A DNA stretch of 64,000 nucleotides from Terriglobia bacterium (GCA_020073525.1 JAIQFA010000008.1:37197-101196); one strand, 5' to 3'. Counted from the first letter of the stretch, positions 9,981-20,226 are shown. Notes: generated by a model from the sequence alone, not told the origin. Made by a program: numbers and translations.

Positions 9981-12218
9981 ATGAGCTTCGTTGCCGCTGG
10001 ATCGCGGGTCGGTCGCAAACAACTTGTCGTTTTGTCACTACTCCTTTACGTGTTGCCTTCGTTGGCGCACGCGAGTTCGGATTATTACCGGCACGTCATT
10101 TTTGATAACAGCCTGACTCCAGATGGTTATTTCTACAGCACCGGGCAGGCTTCGGGGCAAAGCTTTCTCGAACAGAAAGACAGTCGCTTGCCTGTCGAGA
10201 CCAAGATTTTTCTGACGCCTCCGAACGCAATTCGTCTTGCGTGGCAGTCTGCCCGCGGAGGCGGATGGTTGGCGCAAATAAGAACAGTCGACTTTCGCAA
10301 TCGCTTTCCACAATTGAGCGGGACCGACCTGTATTTCTGGATTTTCGCTCCCGAGGCGATTTCTGCCGCCGATCTGCCGAAGATGGTGCTCTCGAACGCA
10401 CGCGAAGGTCTGCAAGTAGCGGAATTTCCCGGCAGCTTCAGTGAACCGCTCGACCTTGGGAAATACACGGGCGACGTGCCAGCCGGCCGCTGGGTACAGG
10501 TTCGCATTCCGCTTTCGGACTGTCGAACCGCATCCATCCATGCCTTCAAGCCGGAGTACACGCAGAGCGTCACCTTCTATCAGGGGCGCGCCGATGGCGT
10601 GCGGCATACGCTGATCGTCGATGAGATGCGCGTCGATAATGATCCGCCTGCCGGCACTACTCTGCCGCCTCCGTCCAATGTGCGCGCTTTCGGCTACGAC
10701 CGCCACGTAGAGATTGAGTGGGACGCGGTAGAATCGTCAGCGCTCGCACGCAACGTGATCTATCGCTCTACCGATGGCAGCAACTTTTCGCCGGTCGGAA
10801 TGCAATTGCCCGGCATTTTTCGCTACGAAGATTTCCTGGGAAAGCCTGACGTCCACGCGCAATATAAAGTTGCAGCTTCGGACTGGCAATATCGGCAATC
10901 GGCATTTTCCAATGTCGCCAGTGCCTCCACCCACGAACTGGACGACGACGAACTGCTCACCATGCTGCAGAGAGCCTGCTTCCACTACTACTGGGAGGGG
11001 GCCGATCCCCACTCCGGCATGGCTCGCGAAAATATTCCGGGCGACGATCGCATTGTCGCGACCGGCGCCAGTGGCTTCGGCATCATGGCGCTCGTGGTGG
11101 GCGTCGATCGCGGTTTCATCACGCGCCAACAGGGTGTCGAGCGCCTTACGAGGATTGTCGATTTTCTGGAACACGCACCCCGCTATCACGGAGCCTGGTC
11201 GCACTTCATGAATGGCAATACCGGCGAGACCATGCCCGTGTTCGGCATGTTCGAAAACGGCGGAGACCTGGTCGAGACTTCGTTTCTCATCCAAGGGTTA
11301 CTCGCGGCGCGCCAGTACTTTCACGGATCCTGCGAAAGGGAACAGTCTCTCTATCGCAGAATCACGCAACTGTGGGAAACGGTCGAGTGGGACTGGTATC
11401 GCGAGACGCCAACCAGCGATTTCTTGTACTGGCATTGGTCGCCGCAGTGGGCGTGGCAGATTCACCACCCACTGATCGGATTCAACGAGGTGATGATCAC
11501 GTATCTCCTCGGCATTGCCTCGCCAACGCACGCCGTTCCGCCAACTCTTTATTACTCAGGATGGGTCGGACAATCTGAGCGGGCCGTATCCTATCGCGAA
11601 GGATGGTCCGGCAGCACGGAGGGCGATCACTACGGCAATGGACACACCTACTACGGCATCAAACTCGATGTCGGTGTCGGAACCGGCGGGCCGCTTTTCT
11701 TCACGCACTACTCATACATGGGCTTCGATCCCCACAGCCTTCATGATCGCTTCACGAAATCTTATTTCGAAAACAATCGCAATATTGCTCTGATCAATCT
11801 CGCCTATTCGGCCGCGAACCCCAAACACTTTTTAGGCTATGGTCCTAATGCCTGGGGACTGACCGCCAGTGACGGCCCCGATGGCTACGTGCCCCACGCC
11901 CCCGACGATAACGACGATCGCGGTACGCTCACGCCTACAGGAGCGCTGGCGTCGTTTCCTTATACACCGGAGGCGTCGATCACCGCGCTCAAGCATTATT
12001 ATCGCGATCTTGGCGATCGGATGTGGGACATCTACGGTCCTCGCGATGCGTTTAACCCGGGTGCCAACTGGGTCTCGCCCATCTACATGGGGCTGAATCA
12101 GGCGCCAATCGTCGTCATGATTGAGAACTATCGGACTGGTTTGGTGTGGAAGAACTTCATGTCTAATCCGGACATCGGCAAGATGCTAAAGGAACTCGAC
12201 GAAGTTACGGCAAAGTAG
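9981..12218 (+). CDS. Secreted glucoamylase-like protein, GH144 type
   Basis: A 745-residue protein, third in the glycosidase operon. ATG 9981 lies about 16 bases after GGAGGAG. After a signal peptide (about 1-31) come a beta-sandwich/carbohydrate-binding-like region (about 40-220) and a fibronectin-like linker (about 225-315). The C-terminal half (about 320-740) is the glycoamylase-like (alpha/alpha)6 domain, with [46 protein letters not shown] and [12 protein letters not shown]. This domain defines the GH144 endo-beta-1,2-glucanase/sophorohydrolase family. The family call follows from the motifs; beta-1,2-glucan as substrate is inferred from the family and the adjacent GH3. Confidence 0.82.
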   Translation: MSFVAAGSRVGRKQLVVLSLLLYVLPSLAHASSDYYRHVIFDNSLTPDGYFYSTGQASGQSFLEQKDSRLPVETKIFLTPPNAIRLAWQSARGGGWLAQIRTVDFRNRFPQLSGTDLYFWIFAPEAISAADLPKMVLSNAREGLQVAEFPGSFSEPLDLGKYTGDVPAGRWVQVRIPLSDCRTASIHAFKPEYTQSVTFYQGRADGVRHTLIVDEMRVDNDPPAGTTLPPPSNVRAFGYDRHVEIEWDAVESSALARNVIYRSTDGSNFSPVGMQLPGIFRYEDFLGKPDVHAQYKVAASDWQYRQSAFSNVASASTHELDDDELLTMLQRACFHYYWEGADPHSGMARENIPGDDRIVATGASGFGIMALVVGVDRGFITRQQGVERLTRIVDFLEHAPRYHGAWSHFMNGNTGETMPVFGMFENGGDLVETSFLIQGLLAARQYFHGSCEREQSLYRRITQLWETVEWDWYRETPTSDFLYWHWSPQWAWQIHHPLIGFNEVMITYLLGIASPTHAVPPTLYYSGWVGQSERAVSYREGWSGSTEGDHYGNGHTYYGIKLDVGVGTGGPLFFTHYSYMGFDPHSLHDRFTKSYFENNRNIALINLAYSAANPKHFLGYGPNAWGLTASDGPDGYVPHAPDDNDDRGTLTPTGALASFPYTPEASITALKHYYRDLGDRMWDIYGPRDAFNPGANWVSPIYMGLNQAPIVVMIENYRTGLVWKNFMSNPDIGKMLKELDEVTAK

Positions 12219-12260
12219 CATGGGGGGTGTAGCGTGTCCACGGTTACCCTGAAATAGGAA

Positions 12261-12300
12261 CTGCCCTTGTATCTCCCACTCGCGGGAGGCACAAGGGCAG
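12261..12300. terminator. Bidirectional terminator between convergent genes
   Basis: Perfect 10-bp stem CTGCCCTTGT/ACAAGGGCAG (12261-12270, 12291-12300) with an inner CTCCC/GGGAG pair. It lies between the GH144-like gene and the convergent kelch-like gene and can end both transcripts. Confidence 0.65.
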
Positions 12301-12320
12301 CTAAACTAATTCAACCCGTC

Positions 12321-13760
12321 TTACTGAACCGTAACGCTCACCGCCACAGAAGGAATGCCGTTGGCCACGACTTCCAACGTACTCGGGCCCGTTTCCATCG
12401 TCGCCGGAACGTCGAAGTTCGTCGAAACCGTCGCCGAGCCCGTGGCCACGCCCATCGTGCTGTGGTCGTGGGTTCTGGCGTAGAACACGTGATGGGTGCT
12501 GTTGTTTGTGATCCGAACTAGTGGATAGTTCGTTGCGGTCTCCAACTCGTCGCCAAACGCCGCCGCTTGCGACAACCCGTTGAACTGCGTGCCGGAGATC
12601 GGATAAGTCGACCCGCGAGTTATGGTGGACGGATAAGTGGAAAGCGCTGGTGCCCAGGATGTCTGATAAGTCCCCGACGATGTGTAAACTGCTGTACGGC
12701 CGCCTCCAACCAGTACTTCGCCGGTAGGCAACACCATCAGGCTTCCAAAGGTCTGCGGTCCAGGAGTAAGTTTCGTCCCATCGAACTCATAAGAAGTCCC
12801 CGAGTCGCCTTCCACCAGCACGTTGCCATTTGGCAACAGGGCCGCAAAGGAATCGCCCGCGTTGTCGCCATTCGGGAAAGTCGGACCGACCGTCCACTTG
12901 CCCGTGAGGCTGTCATAGATGGCGGTGTTTCCAGGACCGCTGCCGCCCTTCGTGTATGACCCGGTCACAAACACCGTCCCGTCTGGACGGAGGATTTGCG
13001 GCCCAATTTCCCCAGGCGGGTAGTAGCAAAGTGTTCCGCCGGGACCATAAGGAATGCATCCAAACGGTGACGGAGAATGCAAATCGACGATCGTGCTGCC
13101 TGCGCTCGTCCACTGTTTCGCCACGGGATCATAAATCTCGGAGTTTGGGGCCTTCTTCACATCCGCTGTCAGAATGGTGCCGTTTGATAACAGGGTCCAA
13201 CCTTCTTCCGAGTCGAAATCCTTCTTTCCCTTCGAGGGGAGAGATGTCCACTTGAGGGTCTTCGGGTCGAGTTGACGCAATTGTTTTGTAAGTTTGTTTC
13301 CGATCAGATATTTGCCGTTCGGCAACACCACCGACGGTGAATCGCCGATATAGCTCCAGTTTTTCGGCGGCGCCACTGCTGTCCACGTGTTTGCCTTGGG
13401 ATCATAGATCGCGCCCAGGTTGGTGAGGTCAAAGTTCCCGAAATTGTATTCTCCCCCCTCAATGATCAAGCGGCCGTCGGCCAACACCGCGGAAGCGAAT
13501 GCGTACGGAGAATATCCCGCCGGCAGGCTGGCTACCTGCGTCCAGGTTCCATTGACATAGCTCCCGGTGTTGTCGGGGGTGAGTTTCCACCAATCGCCGC
13601 CACCGTTTCCTTGCACCAGTACAGTACCGTCGGTCAACTGGAAGGAGATACCGACCCCATCGGGCGGTTGGTGCTTGAGAGCTGTTACGGTTTGCGCCAG
13701 CGAGGCGGCGGACACGGCGAGTAGGACCATCATTACTGTGTAAACAAATTTCCTAGACAA
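12321..13760 (-). CDS. Secreted kelch-like beta-propeller protein
   Basis: The start chosen is TTG 13760, eight bases after AAAGGT, giving about 479 residues and a clean signal peptide (SRKFVYTVMMVLLAVSAASLAQ). The frame is open to a GTG at 13799, but that adds a non-signal-like leader. The body consists of kelch-type repeats (VLADGRLIIEGGEYN, AIYDPKANTWTAVAPP, VVLPNGKYLIGN, EIYDPVAKQWTSAGS, ALLPNGNVLVEGD, VLPTGEVLVGGG), expected to form one propeller. The C-terminal 120 residues resemble the immunoglobulin-like end domain of galactose-oxidase-type proteins. The copper ligands of galactose oxidase are not evident, so oxidase activity is not claimed. It may bind glycans outside the cell. Confidence 0.75.
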   Translation of the reverse strand: MSRKFVYTVMMVLLAVSAASLAQTVTALKHQPPDGVGISFQLTDGTVLVQGNGGGDWWKLTPDNTGSYVNGTWTQVASLPAGYSPYAFASAVLADGRLIIEGGEYNFGNFDLTNLGAIYDPKANTWTAVAPPKNWSYIGDSPSVVLPNGKYLIGNKLTKQLRQLDPKTLKWTSLPSKGKKDFDSEEGWTLLSNGTILTADVKKAPNSEIYDPVAKQWTSAGSTIVDLHSPSPFGCIPYGPGGTLCYYPPGEIGPQILRPDGTVFVTGSYTKGGSGPGNTAIYDSLTGKWTVGPTFPNGDNAGDSFAALLPNGNVLVEGDSGTSYEFDGTKLTPGPQTFGSLMVLPTGEVLVGGGRTAVYTSSGTYQTSWAPALSTYPSTITRGSTYPISGTQFNGLSQAAAFGDELETATNYPLVRITNNSTHHVFYARTHDHSTMGVATGSATVSTNFDVPATMETGPSTLEVVANGIPSVAVSVTVQ

Positions 13761-14032
13761 AATGCACGACCTTTCTTGAAGGCTGCCACACTCAGCCACA
13801 GAACTTTCCGCAGATTTGCGTCACAGATCATTTACAGCATTCCTGGGAATACGGACGAAAACGCGGGGCGTCCATAGTAGCAAAAGCGCGCAAGATTGGG
13901 GAAAAAATGAAATACCGTGTCTGGGGTGGCTTGGCAGCGGTTCCGGAGTGCGGACTATCCTAAAAAGACGCAGACCGGGAATCCGGAATCTCTTCCGGGC
14001 CCGGCCCGCGCTTCTATCAACTCAGAGCCGAC

Positions 14033-15817
14033 TCAGTTGGTCGGAGTAGAGCCGGCATTGGCCGTGGTTGCGGCTGTCGTCGGCGATGCGGTGCTCCCCG
14101 CAGGGGCGTTCGCGGGATTGTAGCGCGCAAGCCGCGGAAAGAACGGCGTCACCTCGAACGGCATCTTGTCACGCGCCGACGTGATGGCCACTGGTTGCGC
14201 CTTCACGATCTCCACCTTGTCGTCCCACGGATTCAGCTTGACGCGTCCGCCCAGCGGCAGCGCGGCAATCTGGTCCAACTTGTTCCAATCGAGGGCCGGA
14301 GACGAGGTGGCCAGTGCCGCCATGCGCGTCACCGTCCCATTTTCCGTGATGCTATTGCCGAGATGGGCCTGCAACAGGGCGCTCAAACTCGGAGCGCGTT
14401 GCTGCAAAGCTTTGATGAACAATCCTGCCGTTTCGAGTTTCTGCGCGTACGGCGAAGCCTTCAACATTTCGACGGCTTTCTTGTCAGCCGCTGTTTCCTC
14501 TTCGGGAATATGTTTGAATCCGAGGTTCTGGTAGGTTCCCTCGTCGGAGAACAGCATGCGGTCATTGAACGCATACTGGCTGCCCAGATTATGTCCCAGA
14601 ACGATGTGCGCCAGTTCGTGCGAGAGCACCATGGCCAGGCTGCCCTCATCGGGGAGCACGTCAATCAGTCCGCGGCTCACTACAATCGTGTTGCCGACGC
14701 TGAAAGTCTCCAGCGGAGAAGTGGTCAGCACCCGCGTTCTGACGGGCCGTGGCAGTTCGATATTGTTGGTGATCTCGAGGTTGTTGACGACGGTTTGAAG
14801 GATTTTGTCGACGTCGCCTTCCGGCGCCAGCAGTCCAGCACGCTCCAGTCGCTCGACAACGTTGTCTTCCGCTTGCTGCTGCCATTCGCGCTCGGCCGCC
14901 AGGGGCGTCGCATCCTGCGCGTTCGGCGTGTCATCCTTTACGCTGTCGACCCGGATGTTCGTAAGTTCGTCGCTTGCCGTTCCCGTCTTTAGGTTATAGC
15001 CCCACATGCGGGTCTGCGCCTTGAACGCGATCTTGTTCTTGGCTCCTGCCGTGAAGTCGCCTTCCTCGCTATAGATGTAAGCGGGTACCCAATAACCCGG
15101 GATCAGATTCAACCGCCAGCTGTCCATGTGGAAGTAGAAATTGTTCCGCGAGGAGCGCGCATACGTGCCGTTCAGCCGGACGATGCTGAAGTCCTGATCC
15201 TCAACCCAGATGCGGCCGAGAAAACGGCCACGGCCGGCATTTTTTTTCGGCGTGAGATCAAACACCAGGCAGCGGACGTCGCCCAGGAACTCGCGCCGCG
15301 CATAGTGGAAATCATAGTGCTGCCGGTCAAAGTCGTTGCGGTCGGCGAAGATCATCCACGAAAAGCCCAGTGGCTGATACTGGAACTTGAACTTCTTCGT
15401 GAACTCGCCGAGGAGATGCTTCTCCATGCCTTGGTCTTTGTCTTTGCCTTTGCCGTCAAGGTAGTCGCTCCGGTCGATCGATTCGCTCAGGTCCATGCGT
15501 CCTAAGAAATAGTGATCGTCCTGCGGAATCGGCCCCAGTTGCGGATCCTGCGTCAGGTTCTGCAGATAGGTCTCGACGATCGGAGTGCGCGGCGACAAGA
15601 ACTTGATCAGGTCCTTCTCGCGCAGGATCACGCGGTCGACAACCTGATCCATGGTGGTCGGTGGTGCCAGGTTGGACTGGGCCTGACCTGATTGAGATGG
15701 GACTGTCTGCGTCGCTGCAGCCGCCTGTGGGTTCTGCGGCGCGGACGCCGACTGCTGGGCCACTGCCGTCATCGTCACCGCGAACAGAGCCAAAACCAAC
15801 CAATTCATATTGCGCAT
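14033..15817 (-). CDS. Secreted M48-family zinc metallopeptidase
   Basis: A 594-residue protein with a signal peptide (MNWLVLALFAVTMTAVAQQ) and a Gln/Ala-rich linker. The M48 zinc site is HELAH at residues 400-404 (AMVLSHELAHIVLGHN), in the usual setting VVSRGLIDVLPDEGSLAMVLSHE. About 300 residues of beta-rich sequence precede the catalytic domain. It lies 17 bases after the TonB-like gene, in the same direction, so the two form an operon. M48 enzymes of this type (BepA/LoiP-like) act in the periplasm on outer-membrane protein quality control, which would fit the TonB context, but the target is unknown. Confidence 0.88.
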   Translation of the reverse strand: MRNMNWLVLALFAVTMTAVAQQSASAPQNPQAAAATQTVPSQSGQAQSNLAPPTTMDQVVDRVILREKDLIKFLSPRTPIVETYLQNLTQDPQLGPIPQDDHYFLGRMDLSESIDRSDYLDGKGKDKDQGMEKHLLGEFTKKFKFQYQPLGFSWMIFADRNDFDRQHYDFHYARREFLGDVRCLVFDLTPKKNAGRGRFLGRIWVEDQDFSIVRLNGTYARSSRNNFYFHMDSWRLNLIPGYWVPAYIYSEEGDFTAGAKNKIAFKAQTRMWGYNLKTGTASDELTNIRVDSVKDDTPNAQDATPLAAEREWQQQAEDNVVERLERAGLLAPEGDVDKILQTVVNNLEITNNIELPRPVRTRVLTTSPLETFSVGNTIVVSRGLIDVLPDEGSLAMVLSHELAHIVLGHNLGSQYAFNDRMLFSDEGTYQNLGFKHIPEEETAADKKAVEMLKASPYAQKLETAGLFIKALQQRAPSLSALLQAHLGNSITENGTVTRMAALATSSPALDWNKLDQIAALPLGGRVKLNPWDDKVEIVKAQPVAITSARDKMPFEVTPFFPRLARYNPANAPAGSTASPTTAATTANAGSTPTN

Positions 15818-15834
15818 AACTCTTATCTCCAGTT

Positions 15835-16887
15835 TCAGTACGCCAGTTGAAATAGCACGTGCACCACCGCTTTCGAATCCATTGCCTGTCCGTTACGCAT
15901 CGCCGGTTTGAAGCGCATCTTGTTGGCGGCGGCAACTGCTGCTTCGTCCAGTCCATGGCCCAGACCTCGAACCACGCGATCCACATGCAATTGCCCGTTC
16001 GCCGAGAACTCCACCTCGAGCAGGACTTCGCCTTCCAGTTTCAGATTTCTCGCTTCGTCGGTATAAACCGGGTTTGGCTTAAAGGTGATTTCGACCGGCG
16101 TAGTCGGCGGGCCGCTGTCCACGCGCTGAATGTGCGGCGTGTTCTGCGCAATCTCCTGCGAGCCGAAGCCCGAGGTTTGCACGCTGCCGCGGCCACTTCT
16201 GCGCCCGTCGCCTTGTCCACCGGTAGCCACGCCACTGCCAAAATCGGCGCTGGCTACCGCTCCCTTGATTCCTTTCGCTCCACCCGACCCGTTGCCCTGT
16301 CCGGGGCCGACCGGCATGTCGAACCCTCCGGCGACGGCCGCGACCAGTTTGCCGTTTGGTTTGCCGGTGTCACTCGGCTTCAGTCCATTGGGATCGCCGA
16401 ATCCACCCGTCTGCACCTTCTCAATCGGAGCGTTCACCGTGGGCTTCACCGAACTGCCCGCCGCGAAGTCGCCCGTGTGAATCAGCACCGGACGCGCTCC
16501 GCTCGTCTGCTTCAAGACCGCCGGCGCAAAGTTATTCATTGCCACCTTGGGTGGCTCAATTTCCTGGGGCTGCGGCTTGGACGCGCGGACCTCTTTTGGC
16601 ACGACCAGTTTCGGCTTCTCGAAAACCGGCGCGGCTGGCAGCAACTTCACATGCACTGGCAGGGGTTTCGGTTTGGGCAGTGGCTCCGGCCGCAGGGACG
16701 GCCGTGGGATCAACTCCGTGACGTGATAATTCACGGCGGTGATGAGCGTATCCTGCCCCAGGATCCCGACAATTGCCAGGAGCATGATCAGGGCCGTGAG
16801 AAGTCCGTAGCTGGTGGCGAAAGTCCGCCAGTTCCACTTTCTTTCCGGCAGCAGGCCGAGTTGAAAACCGCGATCGTACGTAGGCAT
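15835..16887 (-). CDS. TonB-like energy transducer
   Basis: A 350-residue protein, ATG 16887 seven bases after GGAG. It has a short cytoplasmic N-terminus, one transmembrane helix (about 27-48, SYGLLTALIMLLAIVGILG), a Pro/Lys-rich periplasmic spacer (PRPSLRPEPLPKPKPLP), a Gly-rich low-complexity stretch, and a C-terminal TonB domain (about 265-350, NPVYTDEARNLKLEGEVLLE ... AANKMRFKPAMRNGQ). This architecture couples the inner-membrane proton motive force to outer-membrane receptors. No exbB/exbD genes are adjacent. It is followed by the M48 peptidase gene. Confidence 0.88.
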   Translation of the reverse strand: MPTYDRGFQLGLLPERKWNWRTFATSYGLLTALIMLLAIVGILGQDTLITAVNYHVTELIPRPSLRPEPLPKPKPLPVHVKLLPAAPVFEKPKLVVPKEVRASKPQPQEIEPPKVAMNNFAPAVLKQTSGARPVLIHTGDFAAGSSVKPTVNAPIEKVQTGGFGDPNGLKPSDTGKPNGKLVAAVAGGFDMPVGPGQGNGSGGAKGIKGAVASADFGSGVATGGQGDGRRSGRGSVQTSGFGSQEIAQNTPHIQRVDSGPPTTPVEITFKPNPVYTDEARNLKLEGEVLLEVEFSANGQLHVDRVVRGLGHGLDEAAVAAANKMRFKPAMRNGQAMDSKAVVHVLFQLAY

Positions 16888-17038
16888 CCATTAACTCCAA
16901 AAGGGGGCCCAAGGTCGGGGAGAGCGCTTGGGGTTGGAGTCTTCAACTTATGGGAAATTAGGCAGAGGGTAAACGTGTCGGCTGCGCGTGTCCTTTGGTA
17001 ACCAGTGGGGTACTCAGTGGATTGGGTGCTTTCGCTGG

Positions 17039-18436
17039 TTACTTTGGTGTCGCCGACCGGCGCCACGCAAAAAAGTAGAACACCGGAACGCCCGCCAGAA
17101 TTGCCAGGCATCCCGCGGCCGAACTCTTCAGATTGCCGGTGAACGTGTAATAGAGAAGTGCCGCGGAAGCCAACACAAACAACGCCGGAACAACGGGATA
17201 TCCCAATACCCGATAGGGTCGTTCGGCGTTCGGCTCCCGTCGGCGGAAAACGAACACCGTGCTACCCGCGATCATGTAGAACAGCCACTCGGCGAAGATC
17301 GCCAGCGAAAAGAATTGCCGGAAACTTCCACCGATCAGCAACAGAACGATCGCCAGGCCGCACTGCACAAGAATCGATACGGACGGCGTGTGGAAGCGGG
17401 GATGAACCTCAGCGATGGCCTTGAAAAAATATCCGTCGCGCGCGGTCGCGAACGGCACCCGCGCCCCGCTCATGATGGTGCCATTCAAAGTCACCAGCAT
17501 CGAAACTGCCATGCCGGCTGATACCAGGCTGGCGCCCGCGCGCCCCAGTACCAGCGCCACCGCGTCCGACGCCGGACGCTCCGAACCTGCCATGGCCGCC
17601 GCCGGCAGCACGTACTGCACCGCCGCGTTCACCAGAATGTAGAGCGCGCCTACGGTAGCTACGCCCCAAATTAGAGACAGCGGAATGTTGCGCTGCGGAT
17701 TCCGGATCTCTCCCGCCACCATGTTCAAATCGTTCCAGCCGTCGTAGGCCCACAGCGCCGCGACCAGCGCCGCGAAAAATCCAGCCACGCCGCCTTTGGC
17801 CCCGGCAAACTCAGTGGCAAAATTCGCCCAGGTCCCACCACGGTACGAAAAGCCAACCGCGACAATGGCTAGGATGATCGCAACCTTTAACAGCGTGAAC
17901 AGAAACTGAAATTCCCCCGCCCGACGAACGCCGATGTAGTTCAGCCACGAAATCAGCAGAGTGGCGCCGATTGCCACCAGTTGCCCGTAAGTGAGCGTGA
18001 ATGGATGATTGATCGAAGCGTTTGAGTAGAAAGCATGTGAGAAGAAAGAGAAGACCGGAAAAGTTTCCAGGATCCGCACCAAGCCGGTCGTGATGGTTGC
18101 AATCGAGGCCGGCTTGGCGATCAGAAACCAGGTCCAGGAATATAGAAATCCTGCCAACGGTCCGTAAGCATCGCGAACGTAAACGTACTCGCCGCCCGCC
18201 TGCGGCTTCATGGCACCGAGTTCGGCGTAAGTAAGCGCGCCGAAAAAAGAGAGCAGTCCCCCAACCACCCAGGCGAGATATACAACTCGGGCCGACCCCA
18301 CCGCTTGCATCATCTCGGTCGGAACAAGAAAGATGCCGCTCCCGATGATTGTGCCGACGACCACCGCGCCGGCGTGTGACAGGCCCAAGTCGCGTGCCAG
18401 CTCGGGGCGGGAGTGATTTCCCTCGTGCATTTTCAT
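17039..18436 (-). CDS. APC-family amino acid permease
   Basis: A 465-residue membrane protein with about 12 hydrophobic segments. The first helix carries the APC substrate/ion signature (AGAVVVGTIIGSGIFLVPTEM), followed by GALTYAELGAMKPQAGGEYVYVRDAYG, both characteristic of the LAT-type branch. It should import or exchange amino acids at the inner membrane; the specific substrate cannot be read from sequence. ATG 18436 and ATG 18430 are both possible starts, and neither has a strong ribosome site. It lies downstream of the sodium-solute symporter gene with a long hairpin between them. Confidence 0.9.
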   Translation of the reverse strand: MKMHEGNHSRPELARDLGLSHAGAVVVGTIIGSGIFLVPTEMMQAVGSARVVYLAWVVGGLLSFFGALTYAELGAMKPQAGGEYVYVRDAYGPLAGFLYSWTWFLIAKPASIATITTGLVRILETFPVFSFFSHAFYSNASINHPFTLTYGQLVAIGATLLISWLNYIGVRRAGEFQFLFTLLKVAIILAIVAVGFSYRGGTWANFATEFAGAKGGVAGFFAALVAALWAYDGWNDLNMVAGEIRNPQRNIPLSLIWGVATVGALYILVNAAVQYVLPAAAMAGSERPASDAVALVLGRAGASLVSAGMAVSMLVTLNGTIMSGARVPFATARDGYFFKAIAEVHPRFHTPSVSILVQCGLAIVLLLIGGSFRQFFSLAIFAEWLFYMIAGSTVFVFRRREPNAERPYRVLGYPVVPALFVLASAALLYYTFTGNLKSSAAGCLAILAGVPVFYFFAWRRSATPK

Positions 18437-18456
18437 AGGCTGTTCGAAAAAATTCT

Positions 18457-18549
18457 AACCGCAGAGTTCGCTGAGCACGCAGAGAACTGAAACATCAAAG
18501 CAACAGATTTTGCCCAATTCTCTCTGCGCCCTCGGCGATCTCTGCGGTT
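18457..18549. repeat. Long intergenic hairpin, CAGAG-type
   Basis: Outer arms AACCGCAGAG (18457-18466) and CTCTGCGGTT (18540-18549) enclose a second pair CGCAGAGA (18478-18485) and TCTCTGCG (18521-18528). It resembles two other hairpins at 37863-37915 and 46487-46567 and occupies the space between the two transporter genes. Confidence 0.6.
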
Positions 18550-20006
18550 CAGGCTTTTATCGGCGTGCGCCACAACACGCTAGCCGCGTACCCCACCGCA
18601 TAGGTCACGCAGGTTCCGATCGCCACCCACCAGGTAAAGGGCACATGGGACCACTTCCACAGATACAGCTCCACCGTCAACCCGCAAATCATGCCGACGA
18701 TCGCCCCACCCTGATTTGCGCGCTTGGTTAGCACTCCGAGCAGGAACACCCCAAGCAGCGCTCCGTAGGCGACCGATGCAATCTGCAACCCCACTTCCAC
18801 TACTCGTCCCACGCGATGCAGGGCCAGCACTGCCAGCCCGAACAGCACCAGCGCCCACCCAATCGTTACCAGTCGCGCCAGCCGCAGTCGCCCCGCTTCG
18901 CTCGCCCCCGGACGAAATCGCAGGTAGAAATCCATCATCGAACTGGACGACAGCGAATTCAGCGCCGCGCTCAAATTCGACATTGCCGCCGCCAGAATCG
19001 CCGCGATCAACAGCCCCGCAATTCCGTGTGGCATTCGAGTTACGATGAACGTCGGATAGATCCGGTCCGCCCGCCCAAACGCAGCCGATGGAACCTGGTA
19101 GTAGGCAAACAGCATCACGCCCACGAAGAGAAACAACCCAAACTGGAAAAATACCGCAACTCCGCTCGATAGCAACGCCAAGACTGACTGCCGCTGATTC
19201 CGCGCCGCCAGTAACCGCTGCACGATGAGTTGGTCGGTGCCATGGCTGGCCGTCGTCAAGAACGCGCCGCCGAGGACTCCCGCCCACAGCGTGTATGGTT
19301 TCACCAAATTCAAATATGGCCAGTGCGCCGAGACAGGAAGATCGAACACTTGGAACTTGTGCAGTCCACTCGCAATCGCGTCGACTGACCCCCATCCTCC
19401 CGGCACAAGATGCAGAATCGTTATCAGCCCGACCAGCGTTCCGCCCACATAAATAAAGGTCTGGACCACATCGGTCCAGATCACCGCTGCCAGTCCACCC
19501 TCAAACGTATAGATCAAAGTCAGCAGCGTAATGATTGCGATCGAAGCGACCTCGCCCGTGCCCAGCGCGATTGAGACCACGATTGATACGGCGTAGACAC
19601 GCACGCCCTCGGCCGCCGCCCGCGTCAACAGAAACAGGCCCGCCGTCACCGTGCGCAGCTCCGGACCAAATCGCCGTTCGATCAACTGATAGGCCGTATA
19701 AAGCTCGCCGCGAAAATACTGCGGCAGCAGCACAAAACTAATAATGACGCGGCCTACCACGTACCCCATCACCACCTGCAGAAAAGTGAGATTCGAATCG
19801 TAGGCGAGCCCGGGAATGCTGATGATGGTCAGCGTGCTGGTTTCCGCCGCCACAATCGACAGCGCGATTGCCCACCACGGAATGTCGCGGTCGGCGAGAA
19901 AGTAGTCGCGCATCGTCCGCTGCCGCTTGCGAAACCGCAGTCCGAACAGCGTGATCCCCGCCAGGTACACGGCAATGATCAGCAGGTCGATCCGATTCAA
20001 TCCCAA
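18549..20006 (-). CDS. Sodium:solute symporter (SSS family)
   Basis: About 485 residues from TTG 20006, which sits four bases after GAGGAA; the frame is open to 20180, but that extension is a translation of the repeat DNA upstream. About 13 membrane segments are visible. Family signatures include DYFLADRDIPWWAIALSIVA, the Na+-site region ETSTLTIISIPG, GRVIISFVLLPQYFRGELYTAYQLIERRFG, and SSSMMDFYLRFR. Similar SSS proteins carry sugars, sialic acid or other small organic solutes with Na+. It is divergent from a BadF-type kinase, so a sugar or amino-sugar substrate is plausible but not shown. Confidence 0.9.
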   Translation of the reverse strand: MGLNRIDLLIIAVYLAGITLFGLRFRKRQRTMRDYFLADRDIPWWAIALSIVAAETSTLTIISIPGLAYDSNLTFLQVVMGYVVGRVIISFVLLPQYFRGELYTAYQLIERRFGPELRTVTAGLFLLTRAAAEGVRVYAVSIVVSIALGTGEVASIAIITLLTLIYTFEGGLAAVIWTDVVQTFIYVGGTLVGLITILHLVPGGWGSVDAIASGLHKFQVFDLPVSAHWPYLNLVKPYTLWAGVLGGAFLTTASHGTDQLIVQRLLAARNQRQSVLALLSSGVAVFFQFGLFLFVGVMLFAYYQVPSAAFGRADRIYPTFIVTRMPHGIAGLLIAAILAAAMSNLSAALNSLSSSSMMDFYLRFRPGASEAGRLRLARLVTIGWALVLFGLAVLALHRVGRVVEVGLQIASVAYGALLGVFLLGVLTKRANQGGAIVGMICGLTVELYLWKWSHVPFTWWVAIGTCVTYAVGYAASVLWRTPIKA

Positions 20007-20016
20007 GCAATTCCTC

Positions 20017-20118
20017 GTAGAGACGATTTCTCGTGTGTAGAGACGCGCCTTGCCGCGCCTCCTGCAGCCAGACTGGCCGTTGCAAGCAGAACGGGAAGGG
20101 CACGGCTTCAGCCGTGCC
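20017..20118. repeat. Cluster of dispersed short hairpin repeats
   Basis: Two GTAGAGACG heads (20017-20025, 20037-20045) followed by GCGCC/GGCGC-type pairing, and a GGCACGGCT/AGCCGTGCC hairpin at 20099-20118. The same element types recur at 21141, 23926, 25657, 25715, 29870 and 63163. Confidence 0.6.
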
Positions 20119-20226
20119 GCCCAGATCGAAAAGACTCGGGCTTTGGCCCCTGAGGGCCAGTCGCTGCATTGTACAAGCATGTTCTGCGCAAGGAATCAGC
20201 GCTGAACCTGTGTTAGAACTAGCGCG

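Noticed and set aside
12321..13760. Galactose oxidase activity for the kelch-like protein
   Set aside because: The copper-ligand Tyr/His positions of the family could not be placed; only the fold is supported.
15859..17001. 380-codon plus-strand frame opposite the TonB-like gene
   Set aside because: Antisense shadow; the TonB domain on the minus strand is clear.
20007..20180. N-terminal extension of the sodium symporter
   Set aside because: It translates dispersed hairpin repeats; a ribosome site directly precedes the TTG at 20006.
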